From Paracoccaceae bacterium (GTDB lineage Bacteria; Pseudomonadota; Alphaproteobacteria; Rhodobacterales; Rhodobacteraceae), in assembly GCA_024304875.1 (NCBI GenBank), contig JAMWZF010000041.1, forward strand, positions 1 to 13,816: 13,816 nt of DNA, written 5' to 3'. Below the pieces are notes generated by a model, which was not told the origin of the DNA, did no database searches, and saw only the letters and a list, made by a program, of their open reading frames with translations. Both the position numbers and the translations under genes were made by a program. Positions within the stretch are counted from its first letter, which is position 1; the number at the start of each line of letters is the position of its first letter. Shown in pieces: positions 1 through 6,540 of the stretch.

Positions 1-431
1 GGCTGCGCCACCAGGTGCCCGCCTGCCGAATGACCGGTCAGCACAAGCGCGCCCTCCGTTCCCACCGCAACGGCCTCGACCGCTGCGGCGGTCTGCCGGG
101 TGATGTCCGCGACCCGAACGTCGGGGCAGAGGTCGTATCCCGGCAGGGCCACGGTCCAGCCGCGCCGCAACGCCCCCTCGGCCAGGTGCAGGAAATCGAG
201 CGGCGCGCAGGCCTGCCAGTAGCCGCCGTGAACGAAGACCAGAGTGCCTGCCGACGCACTCTCCGGCGCGATCAGGTGAACGCGCTGGCGCTCCGTGGGT
301 CCGTAGGCCAGCACCTCCATCCGTCCACGATGCCGGGCCGCGGTATCCCCGGAGCGCCGGGCCCAGAGGCCGGGGAAGGCCTCTCCATTTGGAATATGCG
401 CCGTATTGGCGTAGGCATCGGACAAATCCAT
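1..431 (-). CDS. alpha/beta hydrolase, kynurenine-formamidase-like (partial, 3' end outside window)
   Basis: The frame begins with an ATG at 431 and runs off the left edge, giving the first 143 codons. Upstream on the minus strand, AAGGA lies about 6-7 nt before the ATG, which supports this start. The protein has HGGYW at residues 68-72, the oxyanion-hole motif of the arylformamidase/carboxylesterase branch. GHSAGG at 133-138 gives Ser135 as the nucleophile. The catalytic Asp and His would lie in the missing C-terminal half. Family knowledge: such enzymes hydrolyse N-formylkynurenine or small esters and amides in the cytoplasm; no signal peptide is seen. The gene is divergent from gabD with an 86-bp gap. 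Hydrolase fold is sure; the substrate is not, and tryptophan catabolism is only one possibility because no kyn genes are in view. Confidence 0.88.
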   Translation of the reverse strand, partial: MDLSDAYANTAHIPNGEAFPGLWARRSGDTAARHRGRMEVLAYGPTERQRVHLIAPESASAGTLVFVHGGYWQACAPLDFLHLAEGALRRGWTVALPGYDLCPDVRVADITRQTAAAVEAVAVGTEGALVLTGHSAGGHLVAQ

Positions 432-517
432 CGGCGTTCCTTTCGCGGCCCATTGTCTTCTGGACCTTTCGCCGCCGCAACGCAGATGATCCCGCAAACC
501 GATCGCTGGAGGCTGCC

Positions 518-1999
518 ATGCTCGACGATACCACGGACCTGACGTCCCTTCTCAACCGCCCCGACCTTCTGACCGGAAAGGCCTATGTCGCGGGCAAATG
601 GGTGGATGCCGCCGACGGCGCCACCTTCGAGGTCATCAACCCCGCCCGGGGCGACGTCATCGCCCAAGTTGCCGACCTCTCCCGCGACGAGGTCGCCCAT
701 GCCATCGAGGTCGCCGAGGAGACCCGCCACGCCTGGGCGAAGAAGACCGGCAAGGAGCGCGCCGCCGTCCTGCGCAAGTGGTTCGACCTGATGATGGAGC
801 ACCAGGAGGACCTGGCGAAGATCATGACCGCCGAGCAGGGCAAGCCCCTGACCGAGGCCAAGGGCGAGATCGCCTACGGCGCCGGCTTCATCGAGTGGTT
901 CGGAGAGGAGGCCAAGCGCCTCTATGGCGAGACGATCCCCGGCCACCAGCCGGACAAGCGGATCACCGTCATCCGCCAACCGATCGGCGTCTGCGCCTCG
1001 ATCACGCCCTGGAACTTCCCGAACGCCATGATCGCCCGCAAGGTCGGCCCGGCCCTCGCCGCCGGCTGTTCGATGGTGGCCCGGCCCGCGTCCCAGACAC
1101 CGCTGTCTGCCCTCGCCATGGCCAAGCTGGGCGAGGAGGCGGGCATCCCGCCGGGCGTCTTCTCGGTGGTGACCTCCAACAAGGCCTCCGAGGTCGGCAA
1201 GGAATTCTGCGAAAACCCGCTGGTCCGCAAGCTGACCTTCACCGGCTCGACCGAGGTGGGCCGCATCCTTCTTGGCCAGGCCGCCGGCCAGGTGATGAAA
1301 TGCTCGATGGAGCTGGGCGGCAACGCGCCCTTCATCGTCTTCGACGACGCCGACCTCGATGCCGCCGTGAAGGGCGCCATCGCCTGCAAGTTCCGCAACA
1401 ACGGCCAGACCTGCGTCTGCGCAAACCGGATCTACGTGCAGGACGGCGTCTACGACGAATTCGCCGAGAAGTTCACCAAGGCCGTCGAGGCCCTGAAGGT
1501 GGGCGACGGCCTGTCCGAAGGCACCGACCTCGGCCCGCTGATCGAATCCTCGGCCGTCGAGAAGGTGCAGGACCACCTGGCCGACGCGATGGAGAAGGGC
1601 GCCAGGATCCTCACGGGTGGCAATCCGCACGACCTTGGCGGCCTGTTCTTCCAGCCGACCATCGTGGCCGACGCGACCCCCGACATGAAGGTGTCCACCG
1701 ACGAGACCTTCGGCCCCTTCGCCCCGCTCTTCCGGTTCAAGGACGAGGACGAGGTCATCAAGCTGGCCAACGACACGATCTTCGGCCTCGCCTCCTACTT
1801 CTACGCCAAGGACCTCTCCCGCGTGTACAAGGTCGCCGAGGCGCTGGAGTACGGCATCGTCGGCGTGAACACCGGCATCATCTCGACCGAGGTCGCGCCC
1901 TTCGGCGGGGTCAAGCAGTCGGGCCTCGGCCGCGAGGGCTCGCGCCACGGGATCGAGGACTACGTCGAGCTGAAGTACATCTGCATGAGCATCGAATGA
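518..1999 (+). CDS. gabD: succinate-semialdehyde dehydrogenase (NAD(P)+)
   Basis: Oxidises succinate semialdehyde to succinate, the last step of GABA degradation, in the cytoplasm. The 493-residue product follows E. coli GabD almost along its whole length. It contains TPWNFP with Asn166, ELGG with general base Glu265, and GQTCVC with catalytic Cys299. The C-terminal PFGGVKQSGLGREGS block is followed by the GIEDY signature typical of GabD. The second Cys of the CVC motif (301) is the partner of the redox-switch disulfide known in some SSADHs. The cofactor-site position that is Lys in E. coli (KPASQTP) is Arg189 here; Arg at this site also occurs in other alphaproteobacterial GabDs. The ATG at 518 is chosen over an in-frame ATG at 389 because GGAGG at 508-512 sits 5 nt upstream and the extra residues have no family counterpart. 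The stop overlaps the next start (ATGA). No gabT is in view. Confidence 0.95.
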   Translation: MLDDTTDLTSLLNRPDLLTGKAYVAGKWVDAADGATFEVINPARGDVIAQVADLSRDEVAHAIEVAEETRHAWAKKTGKERAAVLRKWFDLMMEHQEDLAKIMTAEQGKPLTEAKGEIAYGAGFIEWFGEEAKRLYGETIPGHQPDKRITVIRQPIGVCASITPWNFPNAMIARKVGPALAAGCSMVARPASQTPLSALAMAKLGEEAGIPPGVFSVVTSNKASEVGKEFCENPLVRKLTFTGSTEVGRILLGQAAGQVMKCSMELGGNAPFIVFDDADLDAAVKGAIACKFRNNGQTCVCANRIYVQDGVYDEFAEKFTKAVEALKVGDGLSEGTDLGPLIESSAVEKVQDHLADAMEKGARILTGGNPHDLGGLFFQPTIVADATPDMKVSTDETFGPFAPLFRFKDEDEVIKLANDTIFGLASYFYAKDLSRVYKVAEALEYGIVGVNTGIISTEVAPFGGVKQSGLGREGSRHGIEDYVELKYICMSIE

Positions 2000-2589
2000 C
2001 GTGGGTCCAGCCGGTCACGCTGACCGGCCGGCATGTCTCCCTCGTCCCGCTTGCCCAAGACCACCGCGATGATCTCGCCGCGGTGGTCGCGGCCGAGGGG
2101 CTGGACCGGCTGTGGTACACCACCGTTCCCTCGGCCGAGGGGATGGGGACCGAGATCGACCGGCGGCTGGGGTTGCAGGAAGCCGGGACGATGGTCCCCT
2201 TCGCCCTGCTGACGCCCGAGGGCCGGGCGGTGGGCATGACAACCTACATGAACATCGACTCTGCGAACCGGCGGGTCGAGATCGGCTCCACCTGGGTGTC
2301 GGGCACCGTCCAGCGGACCGGTCTCAACACCGAGGCCAAGCGCCTGCTGCTGGCCCATGCCTTCGAGGTGCTGACGGCCAACGCGGTCGAACTGCGCACC
2401 CACGCGATGAACCACCAGAGCCGCCGTGCGATCGAGCGGCTGGGGGCGAAGCTGGACGGCATTCTGCGGGCGCATATGATCCTGCCGAACGGAACCCTGC
2501 GGGACACGGCGGTCTATTCGATCCTCGGTACCGAATGGCCGGTGGTGCGGGCGCATCTGGACTGGCAGCTGGAGAAGCCGCGGGCCTGA
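1996..2589 (+). CDS. GNAT-family N-acetyltransferase (RimJ/RimL type)
   Basis: A 197-residue protein starting at the ATG that overlaps the gabD stop in an ATGA junction, so translation is probably coupled to gabD. It has the order of a RimL-like GNAT domain: an N-terminal strand ending in VSLVPL followed by DHRDDL, a central EIGSTWVS strand, and then RTGLNTEAK and the following helix, which form the acetyl-CoA pyrophosphate-binding region. The later NHQSRRAIERLGAK segment (asparagine, then the RAIERLG helix) is characteristic of the family. It would transfer an acetyl group to an amine of a small molecule or a protein N-terminus in the cytoplasm. The substrate cannot be read from sequence. 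Co-transcription with gabD is inferred from the overlap; a functional link is not established. Confidence 0.9.
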   Translation: MTWVQPVTLTGRHVSLVPLAQDHRDDLAAVVAAEGLDRLWYTTVPSAEGMGTEIDRRLGLQEAGTMVPFALLTPEGRAVGMTTYMNIDSANRRVEIGSTWVSGTVQRTGLNTEAKRLLLAHAFEVLTANAVELRTHAMNHQSRRAIERLGAKLDGILRAHMILPNGTLRDTAVYSILGTEWPVVRAHLDWQLEKPRA

Positions 2590-2606
2590 TCTGGCTGCGA
2601 CCCTGC

Positions 2607-2677
2607 GGCGCTGCGGCGCCCCCGGTTCGGATTCGCAAGCGGCCTGTGTAAGGCCGATCGCGGATGCAACAATCCGC
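2607..2677 (+). promoter_or_regulatory. three tandem perfect hairpins between the GNAT gene and truncated glpD
   Basis: The 103-bp gap holds three consecutive perfect stems: GGCGC/GCGCC (2607-2611 and 2616-2620, 4-nt loop), CGGCCT/AGGCCG (2640-2645 and 2651-2656, 5-nt loop) and GCGGAT/ATCCGC (2660-2665 and 2672-2677, 6-nt loop). The last ends directly before the GAGGAGGGG ribosome binding site of the glpD fragment. The first could end the gabD transcript, though no T-run follows; the other two could form a glpD leader. Function is inferred only. Confidence 0.4.
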
Positions 2678-2692
2678 TCGAGGAGGGGACCA

Positions 2693-3055
2693 ATGGTGGT
2701 GACGGGCGACATCACCGACCTCTTCGTCATCGGCGGCGGCATCAACGGCTGCGGCATCGCCCGCGACGCGGCGGGCCGGGGTTATTCGGTCACCCTGGCC
2801 GAGATGAACCACCTCGCCTCCGCCACCTCCTCGGCCTCGACCAAGTTGTTCCACGGCGGGCTGCGCTACCTCGAATACTTCGAGGTGCGGCTGGTCCGCG
2901 AGGCGCTGATCGAGCGCGAGACGCTGCTGCGGGCCATGCCCCACATCTTCTGGCCGCTGCGCTTCGTGTTGCCCTACCACAAGGAGATGCGGTTCGAGGG
3001 GCAGACACCGTCGGAGCAGGGAAGCGCGGGTCAAGACCCACCTCACGGCGCCTGA
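2693..3055 (+). pseudogene. glpD: truncated glycerol-3-phosphate dehydrogenase (N-terminal fragment)
   Basis: Starts at an ATG behind a very strong Shine-Dalgarno (GAGGAGGGG). The first ~106 residues are clearly GlpD: the FAD-binding GGGING at 14-19, the conserved TSSASTKLFHGGLRYLE stretch, and LPYHKEMRFEG near 93-103. After about position 3011 the match to the family stops, and the frame ends 14 codons later at 120 codons. GlpD proteins are usually about 500-550 residues, so the rest of the FAD domain and the whole C-terminal domain are missing. They are not found elsewhere in the window, so this looks like a deletion rather than a frameshift. An intact enzyme would pass electrons from glycerol 3-phosphate to quinone at the membrane; this fragment cannot. 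The start region looks undamaged, so the loss may be recent. An assembly error is the main alternative. Confidence 0.85.
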
Positions 3056-3083
3056 CCTGCCGACGGCGCAGAGCCAAAGGCGC

Positions 3084-3098
3084 GGGGGCCGCGCCCCC
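3084..3098. terminator. GC-rich hairpin between convergent glpD fragment and gntR
   Basis: GGGGGC (3084-3089) and GCCCCC (3093-3098) form a perfect 6-bp stem with a 3-nt loop, two bases from the stop codon of the minus-strand gntR and between converging genes. The position suits a bidirectional terminator. No T-run follows on either strand, so termination is inferred from position and stability only. Confidence 0.4.
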
Positions 3099-3100
3099 TG

Positions 3101-3754
3101 TCACGACTTCAGCAGCCGCAGCCCCTGTGTCGCGTCCGACCGGACCGCCAGCCGCAGCCCCGGCTCGTCCCCCGCCTTGAGCGCGGCGAGGATCAGGCGG
3201 TGATAGGGGGGCGGTTCGGACCGGCGCAGGCGCCCGTAGAGCGCGGCCATGGTCGGGCCGAGCTGTAGCCAGACCGTCTCGGTCATCGCCAGCATCGCCG
3301 GTGCTTGCGCCCGCAGGTAGAGGGTCCGGTGAAACTCGAGGTTCGCCTTGATGTAGCCAGGCGCGTCATGCCGGGCGACCGCCTGGGCCACGGTGTGGTT
3401 GAGGCTCTCCAGCCGGTCGATCAGCGCCATGTGGGCGCGGGGCAGGGCGCGGCTGGCCAGCTCGGGTTCGAGCAGGGCGCGGAGCGAGGCCAGCTCCTCG
3501 ATCCGGTCGTTCGACAGCTCGGGCGTCGAGACCCGTCCCGAGACCGAGATCGTCAGCGCTCCCTCCGCGACCAGCCGGCGGATCGCCTCGCGGGCAGGGG
3601 TCATGGAGACCCCGAAGTCCCGGCCGATCCCCCGCAGGGTGAGGGCGGCGCCGGGGTCCATCTCGCCATGCATGATGCGCGTCCGCAGGGTCCTGTAGAC
3701 CCGGTCGTGGGCGGCGCCCGTCACGTCGGGGGCGGGAGATTTCTGGACCAGCAT
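3101..3754 (-). CDS. GntR-family transcriptional regulator, FadR/FCD subfamily
   Basis: A 217-residue protein with a GntR winged helix at about residues 15-80 (RTLRTRIMHGEMDPGA, then FGVSMTPAREAIRRL as the recognition region) and an FCD ligand-binding domain after it. LEFHRTLYLRAQAP supplies one FCD metal-ligand His, and YHRLILAALKAGD another. The last FCD His is absent: the helix ends in the DATQGLRLL variant. The ATG at 3754 is used; a GTG at 3769 with GGGGCAAG upstream is an alternative adding five residues. Such proteins repress genes for acids and sugars in response to a small carboxylic acid. It follows the YgjP-type peptidase by 32 bp on the same strand and faces the glpD fragment. Its target is unknown. 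Confidence 0.88.
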   Translation of the reverse strand: MLVQKSPAPDVTGAAHDRVYRTLRTRIMHGEMDPGAALTLRGIGRDFGVSMTPAREAIRRLVAEGALTISVSGRVSTPELSNDRIEELASLRALLEPELASRALPRAHMALIDRLESLNHTVAQAVARHDAPGYIKANLEFHRTLYLRAQAPAMLAMTETVWLQLGPTMAALYGRLRRSEPPPYHRLILAALKAGDEPGLRLAVRSDATQGLRLLKS

Positions 3755-3786
3755 CGGCGGCAGGATCACCTTGCCCCGGTGTGCCG

Positions 3787-4479
3787 TCAATCTGTGAAAC
3801 GCACCCGGTGCAGGGCGGTGCCGTGCTCGCGCAGCCAGTCGCGATGGCGCCGCCAATCCGGGCAGAGCCCGCCGACGACGGCCCAGAAGGCGGCGGAGTG
3901 GTTCATCTCGGCAAGGTGGGCGACCTCGTGGGCGCAGACGTAGTCCAGCACCGCCGGCGGGGCCATGATCAGCCGCCAGGACAGCATCAGGTCCCCGTCC
4001 GAGGAACAGGACCCCCAGCGCGAGCGGGTGTCCCGCAGGCTCAGCTTGCCGTACGTGCGGCCGATCCGGGCGGCATGGCCGTCGCAGGCGGCAGCGATGC
4101 GGTCCCGGGCCCGGGCCTTCAGCCAGCCCTGCACCCGCGCCCCGGCGCGGTCGGCCGGGCCGGGGACCAGCAGACGGTCGATGGTCGACGTGACCTGCCG
4201 GCCGGGTCCGGCCTCGATCCGCAGCTGCCGGCCCTCCACGGGGACCGCTGCGCCGATCCCGACCCGCACCTCCGGATCGATCGCGGCAATGTGGCCGCGC
4301 AGCCAGGCTTCGCGCTCCCTGGCAAAGACGATTGCCTCGCGCGTCGACACTCCTCGCGGCAGGGTCAGCGTGACGCGGCCGTCGAGGCGCGAGACCCGCA
4401 GGCTCAACCGCCGGGCGCGGGCCGACCGGCGCAGGGCGATCTCGATCTCCGGGTTGCCATGAAGCGCGATGCGGCCCAT
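3787..4479 (-). CDS. YgjP-type zinc metallopeptidase (SprT-like, DUF45/M48-like)
   Basis: A 230-residue cytoplasmic protein with HEVAH at residues 184-188 followed by NHSAAFW, giving the H-E-x-x-H plus downstream His194 zinc site of the YgjP/WLM group. The preceding SRWGSCSS at 153-160 is the other strong signature of the family. The first ~130 residues form the usual N-terminal part rich in Arg and beta strands. AAAGG sits about 7 nt before the ATG at 4479. The family is widespread and presumed proteolytic, but physiological substrates are not established. It is divergent from the FYDLN-acid gene and could share an mRNA with the gntR gene that follows at 32 bp. Confidence 0.9.
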   Translation of the reverse strand: MGRIALHGNPEIEIALRRSARARRLSLRVSRLDGRVTLTLPRGVSTREAIVFAREREAWLRGHIAAIDPEVRVGIGAAVPVEGRQLRIEAGPGRQVTSTIDRLLVPGPADRAGARVQGWLKARARDRIAAACDGHAARIGRTYGKLSLRDTRSRWGSCSSDGDLMLSWRLIMAPPAVLDYVCAHEVAHLAEMNHSAAFWAVVGGLCPDWRRHRDWLREHGTALHRVRFTD

Positions 4480-4581
4480 ATAGCGCCTTTCCCCCTGCTC
4501 CCGTGTTTGGTTTTGACAGCCTCACCGCCATATGGCAGGGGACGACGATCACCCGCAAGGGTTCGAACCAGAGGATACCCG

Positions 4582-4920
4582 ATGCCCAAGGAAGAATGGG
4601 GAACCAAGCGTGTCTGCCCGACGACGGGCAAGCGCTTCTACGACCTGAACGCAGACCCGATCATCAGCCCCTACACCGGCGAGGTGGTGACCCTCGACAC
4701 CGGCAAGACCCGCACCATGCAGGCCGACGCCGAGGACGCCCAGACCAAGAAGCTCGAGACCGAAAGCGCCGACGAGGACGATCTGGTGCTCGACGACGAC
4801 GATGACGACGACGATAGCGATGTCGACCTCGGCGACGACGTGCTCGAGGACGACGAGGACGACGACACCGTGTCGCTGGACGAACTGGCCGACGTGCCGG
4901 GCGAAAACGACGACGATTGA
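4582..4920 (+). CDS. FYDLN-acid family protein (TIGR02300)
   Basis: A 112-residue protein with two parts. Residues 1-45 carry the conserved block CPTTGKRFYDLNADP then SPYTGE, with FYDLN at 19-23. Residues ~60-112 are a low-complexity, almost purely acidic tail rich in Asp and Glu. This is the defining architecture of TIGR02300, a family of unknown function found in alphaproteobacteria. Its short head resembles a degenerate zinc ribbon, with most Cys replaced. GAGGAT lies about 6 nt before the ATG. A TTGACA at 4513-4518 could be the -35 box, but no good -10 sits at the right spacing. A Ser-rich frame on the opposite strand (4671-4868) is only a shadow of the GAC/GAT runs. Family assignment is firm; function is unknown. 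Confidence 0.93.
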   Translation: MPKEEWGTKRVCPTTGKRFYDLNADPIISPYTGEVVTLDTGKTRTMQADAEDAQTKKLETESADEDDLVLDDDDDDDDSDVDLGDDVLEDDEDDDTVSLDELADVPGENDDD

Positions 4921-4925
4921 ATTCG

Positions 4926-4965
4926 CGCGGGGGAGGGCGGATTTTCCGCTTGATCTCCCCCCGCG
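4926..4965 (+). terminator. nested stem-loop after the FYDLN-acid gene
   Basis: Outer arms CGCGGGGGAG (4926-4935) and CTCCCCCCGCG (4955-4965) pair with one bulged C. Inside them a second perfect hairpin, GCGGA-TTT-TCCGC, spans 4937-4949. It begins 6 bp after the FYDLN-acid stop, where a terminator is expected, but no T-run follows. The structure overlaps the proposed tRNA-Ala promoter. Confidence 0.45.
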
Positions 4966-4979
4966 GGTCCGCGTAGAGA
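4950..4979 (+). promoter_or_regulatory. candidate tRNA-Ala promoter
   Basis: TTGATC at 4950-4955 and TAGAGA at 4974-4979 are 18 bp apart and lie about 17 bp before the mature tRNA start. The -35 is fair and the -10 weak. The GC-rich spacer is the 3' arm of the preceding stem-loop. Confidence 0.35.
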
Positions 4980-4995
4980 GCGCGGGTCAATGGAC

Positions 4996-5071
<76 letters not shown>

Positions 5072-5152
5072 AATCCCCCCATCGTGACCGACACGTCCGC
5101 TGAAATGGCGGATCATTTCGGCTTTTTCGGCCCGGCATGTGTTGGGAGCTTG

Positions 5153-5226
5153 TGGAGCGGGCGACGGGAATCGAACCCGTATCTCTTGCTTGGAAGGCAA
5201 GGGTCTTACCATTACACAACGCCCGC
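5153..5226 (-). tRNA. tRNA-Gly (anticodon TCC)
   Basis: On the minus strand a 74-nt cloverleaf with encoded CCA. The acceptor GCGGGCG pairs with CGCCCGC. The anticodon stem CTTGC/GCAAG encloses loop CTTCCAA, giving anticodon TCC, which reads GGA glycine codons. The T-loop is TTCGATT between CGGG and CCCG arms. It is transcribed from its own promoter at 5240-5268. Confidence 0.96.
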
Positions 5227-5239
5227 TCAGCGCTGATCA

Positions 5240-5268
5240 GCCATATTTCATGGGGTATCCGGGGTCAA
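5240..5268 (-). promoter_or_regulatory. promoter of tRNA-Gly
   Basis: Read on the minus strand, TTGACC (5268-5263) and TATGGC (5245-5240) are separated by exactly 17 bp. The -10 box ends 13 bp before the first base of the mature tRNA, leaving a short 5' leader. This is a good sigma-70-type match with the conserved TTGAC of alphaproteobacterial -35 boxes. Confidence 0.7.
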
Positions 5269-5309
5269 GTGCGGTCCTAAGGCCAAGCTGGGACCACGAT
5301 ACGTGACGA

Positions 5310-5327
5310 CATGCCTGCGCAGGCGTG
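5310..5327. repeat. 18-bp near-perfect palindrome upstream of the DUF6544-like gene
   Basis: CATGCCTGCGCAGGCGTG is its own reverse complement except for one pair (5312/5325); the inner 12 bp (5313-5324) are perfect. It lies 91 bp before the start of the DUF6544-like gene and could be an operator, but a palindrome alone does not show this. Confidence 0.4.
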
Positions 5328-5417
5328 CTGCTGCGATTCCCTGACTTGATCTGGGTCATCGTCCGAAAGGTCTGCGCACGATAGGTCGAAGCAGCAGAAC
5401 CGACTGCGGGACCCGGA

Positions 5418-6257
5418 ATGAAGATTCTCTTCGTGCTGCTCGTCATTGTCGTGATCGTCCTGCTCGGGCTGGCCGCTCTTGCGGTTCTCGACCGGCGGGC
5501 GGACCGGACCGAATGGGATCGGCTCGGAGCGCTTCAGCCGGTCGACCCGCAGACCTTCGACCCTGGCATGGTGGCAGACCTGCCCGAACCGGCGCGCCGC
5601 TACTTCACCTATGCGATCCGCCCGGGCACGCCGCTCTTCCCGGTCGTCGAGATCGAGATGACGGGGCGCTTCGGCCTCGGGACGAGGGAGGACCCGCGAT
5701 ATCAGCCGATGCGGGCGCGCCAGGTGCTTGCCGCGCCGGAGGGCTTCGTCTGGGCCATGAGGACGACAGGCGGCATGCAGGTGGCCGGGTCGGATTCGGG
5801 CCGCTGGACGCGCTTCAGGCTCTTCGGCCTGATCCCGGTGGCCCGCACCGGGGGCGATGCCGACCATGCCCGCTCCGCCTTCGGTCGCCACGTCTCCGAG
5901 GCGGTGATCTGGTCCCCCGCGGCGCTTCTGCCCGGTCCGGGCATCGTTTGGACCGCAATGGACGACAACACCGCACGCGTCACCGTGTGCCACGGGGACC
6001 TGAGCCAGGCGGTCGACGTGCGCCTGGGCGCCGACGGGCGGCCGGAGGCCGTGAGCCTCGATAGATGGACCAACGCTAACCCGGAAAAGACCTATCGCCT
6101 TCAGCCCTTCGGCGCGGTCCTGTCCGACGTCCGCGAGGTGGGGGGATATCGCATTTCGTTCCACACGGAGGCGGGGAACCTGTTCGGTACCGACGGGTAT
6201 TTCCCGTTCTTCATCGCCGACGTCACCGAGATCCGCTTTCCCGACGCGCCACGTTGA
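5418..6257 (+). CDS. membrane-anchored DUF6544-like protein
   Basis: A 279-residue protein that starts with a single strong hydrophobic segment (residues 3-24, Leu/Val/Ile-rich) followed by Arg-rich DRRADR. It is thus probably anchored in the inner membrane by its N-terminus. The rest resembles DUF6544: LPEPARRYFTYAI near 55-67, EMTGRF, a central GFVWAM strand, a FRLFGLIPVAR segment, and SEAVIWSPAALLP near 162. Later parts end in strands such as YRISFHTEAGN. The function of the family is unknown; the pattern of strands suggests a lipid- or ligand-binding fold, which is only a guess. The ATG at 5418 follows a weak GGGA. An imperfect 18-bp palindrome lies at 5310-5327. The gene stands alone between tRNA-Gly and an IS remnant. 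Confidence 0.72.
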   Translation: MKILFVLLVIVVIVLLGLAALAVLDRRADRTEWDRLGALQPVDPQTFDPGMVADLPEPARRYFTYAIRPGTPLFPVVEIEMTGRFGLGTREDPRYQPMRARQVLAAPEGFVWAMRTTGGMQVAGSDSGRWTRFRLFGLIPVARTGGDADHARSAFGRHVSEAVIWSPAALLPGPGIVWTAMDDNTARVTVCHGDLSQAVDVRLGADGRPEAVSLDRWTNANPEKTYRLQPFGAVLSDVREVGGYRISFHTEAGNLFGTDGYFPFFIADVTEIRFPDAPR

Positions 6258-6368
6258 CGGCCATGGTTGCCGGGTTTGAGGGGGTGCTATCGCTCGTGAC
6301 GCAGAGGGTCATCCATCAGCCGCTCACCGCTCCACTAACCGAAGTCAGCTGCCACTCAAGGAGCAGAA

Positions 6369-6499
6369 CTGAGTCACGCCTATCGACCGCACGGCTTCGG
6401 CCACCGACTGGCCCTGCGATACTAACCATCGACCTGCCGCAGCTTCGCGACGATCTCTTCTCGCTTGTGTTTCTTCTGGGGCATTCCTTCATCCTCCAT
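6369..6499 (-). pseudogene. IS3-family transposase OrfA, N-terminal fragment with frameshift
   Basis: From the ATG at 6499 (or 6484) the frame reads MPQKKHKREEIVAKLRQVDG and hits TAG. One base seems lost near 6426-6429: in the next frame the protein resumes as LVSQGQSVAEAVRSIGVTQ. Joined, the two parts match the start of HTH_Tnp_1-type OrfA proteins (KKHKPEEIVAKLRQVDVLVSQGQ is the usual form). After GVTQ the expected YYRWR region is absent. This OrfA cannot make a functional DNA-binding subunit. Confidence 0.82.
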
Positions 6500-6531
6500 C
6501 TGGCTCCAAAAGCCTACTTCAGGGAGGATCA
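6369..6531 (-). mobile_element. decayed terminal fragment of an IS3-family insertion sequence
   Basis: Read on the minus strand, the segment starts with TGATCCTCCCTGAAGTAGGC at 6531, which looks like an IS3-family terminal inverted repeat. A short leader and the start of a transposase OrfA follow. Resemblance stops at about 6369, so only ~160 bp of an element usually about 1.2-1.5 kb remain. The other end is not visible between 6258 and 6368, and no OrfB is present. Assignment to IS3 rests on the OrfA protein; the inverted repeat call is from memory of related elements. Confidence 0.75.
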
Positions 6532-6540
6532 CTTTTGAGG

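Noticed and set aside
272..1948. 558-codon open frame on the minus strand opposite gabD
   Set aside because: Composition is Gly/Asp/Val-rich without any family motif, and it lies opposite a fully convincing GabD. It is a GC-rich antisense shadow.
598..1995. Long plus-strand frame running from within gabD into the acetyltransferase gene
   Set aside because: The part before 1996 is an Arg/Pro/Gly-rich shadow in the wrong frame; only the segment from the ATG at 1996 is a real protein.
3755..4558. Upstream extension of the FadR-type gntR frame
   Set aside because: It overlaps the YgjP-type peptidase in another frame and is low-complexity Arg/Pro/Ala sequence; the GntR protein starts at 3754 or at most 3769.
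4671..4868. Ser-rich minus-strand frame
   Set aside because: It arises from GAC/GAT runs encoding the acidic tail of the FYDLN-acid protein.
5096..5126. Possible terminator between the two tRNA genes (TCCGC/GCGGA stem, then TTTTT)
   Set aside because: The stem is only 5 bp and the T-run begins about 10 nt after it, so it is not a convincing intrinsic terminator.
5277..6164. 295-codon minus-strand frame opposite the DUF6544-like gene
   Set aside because: No recognisable motif. The plus strand has an N-terminal membrane anchor and family resemblance, so this is a shadow.
6254..6538. 94-codon plus-strand frame
   Set aside because: Its right half is antisense to the frameshifted IS3 OrfA, and no ribosome site precedes it.
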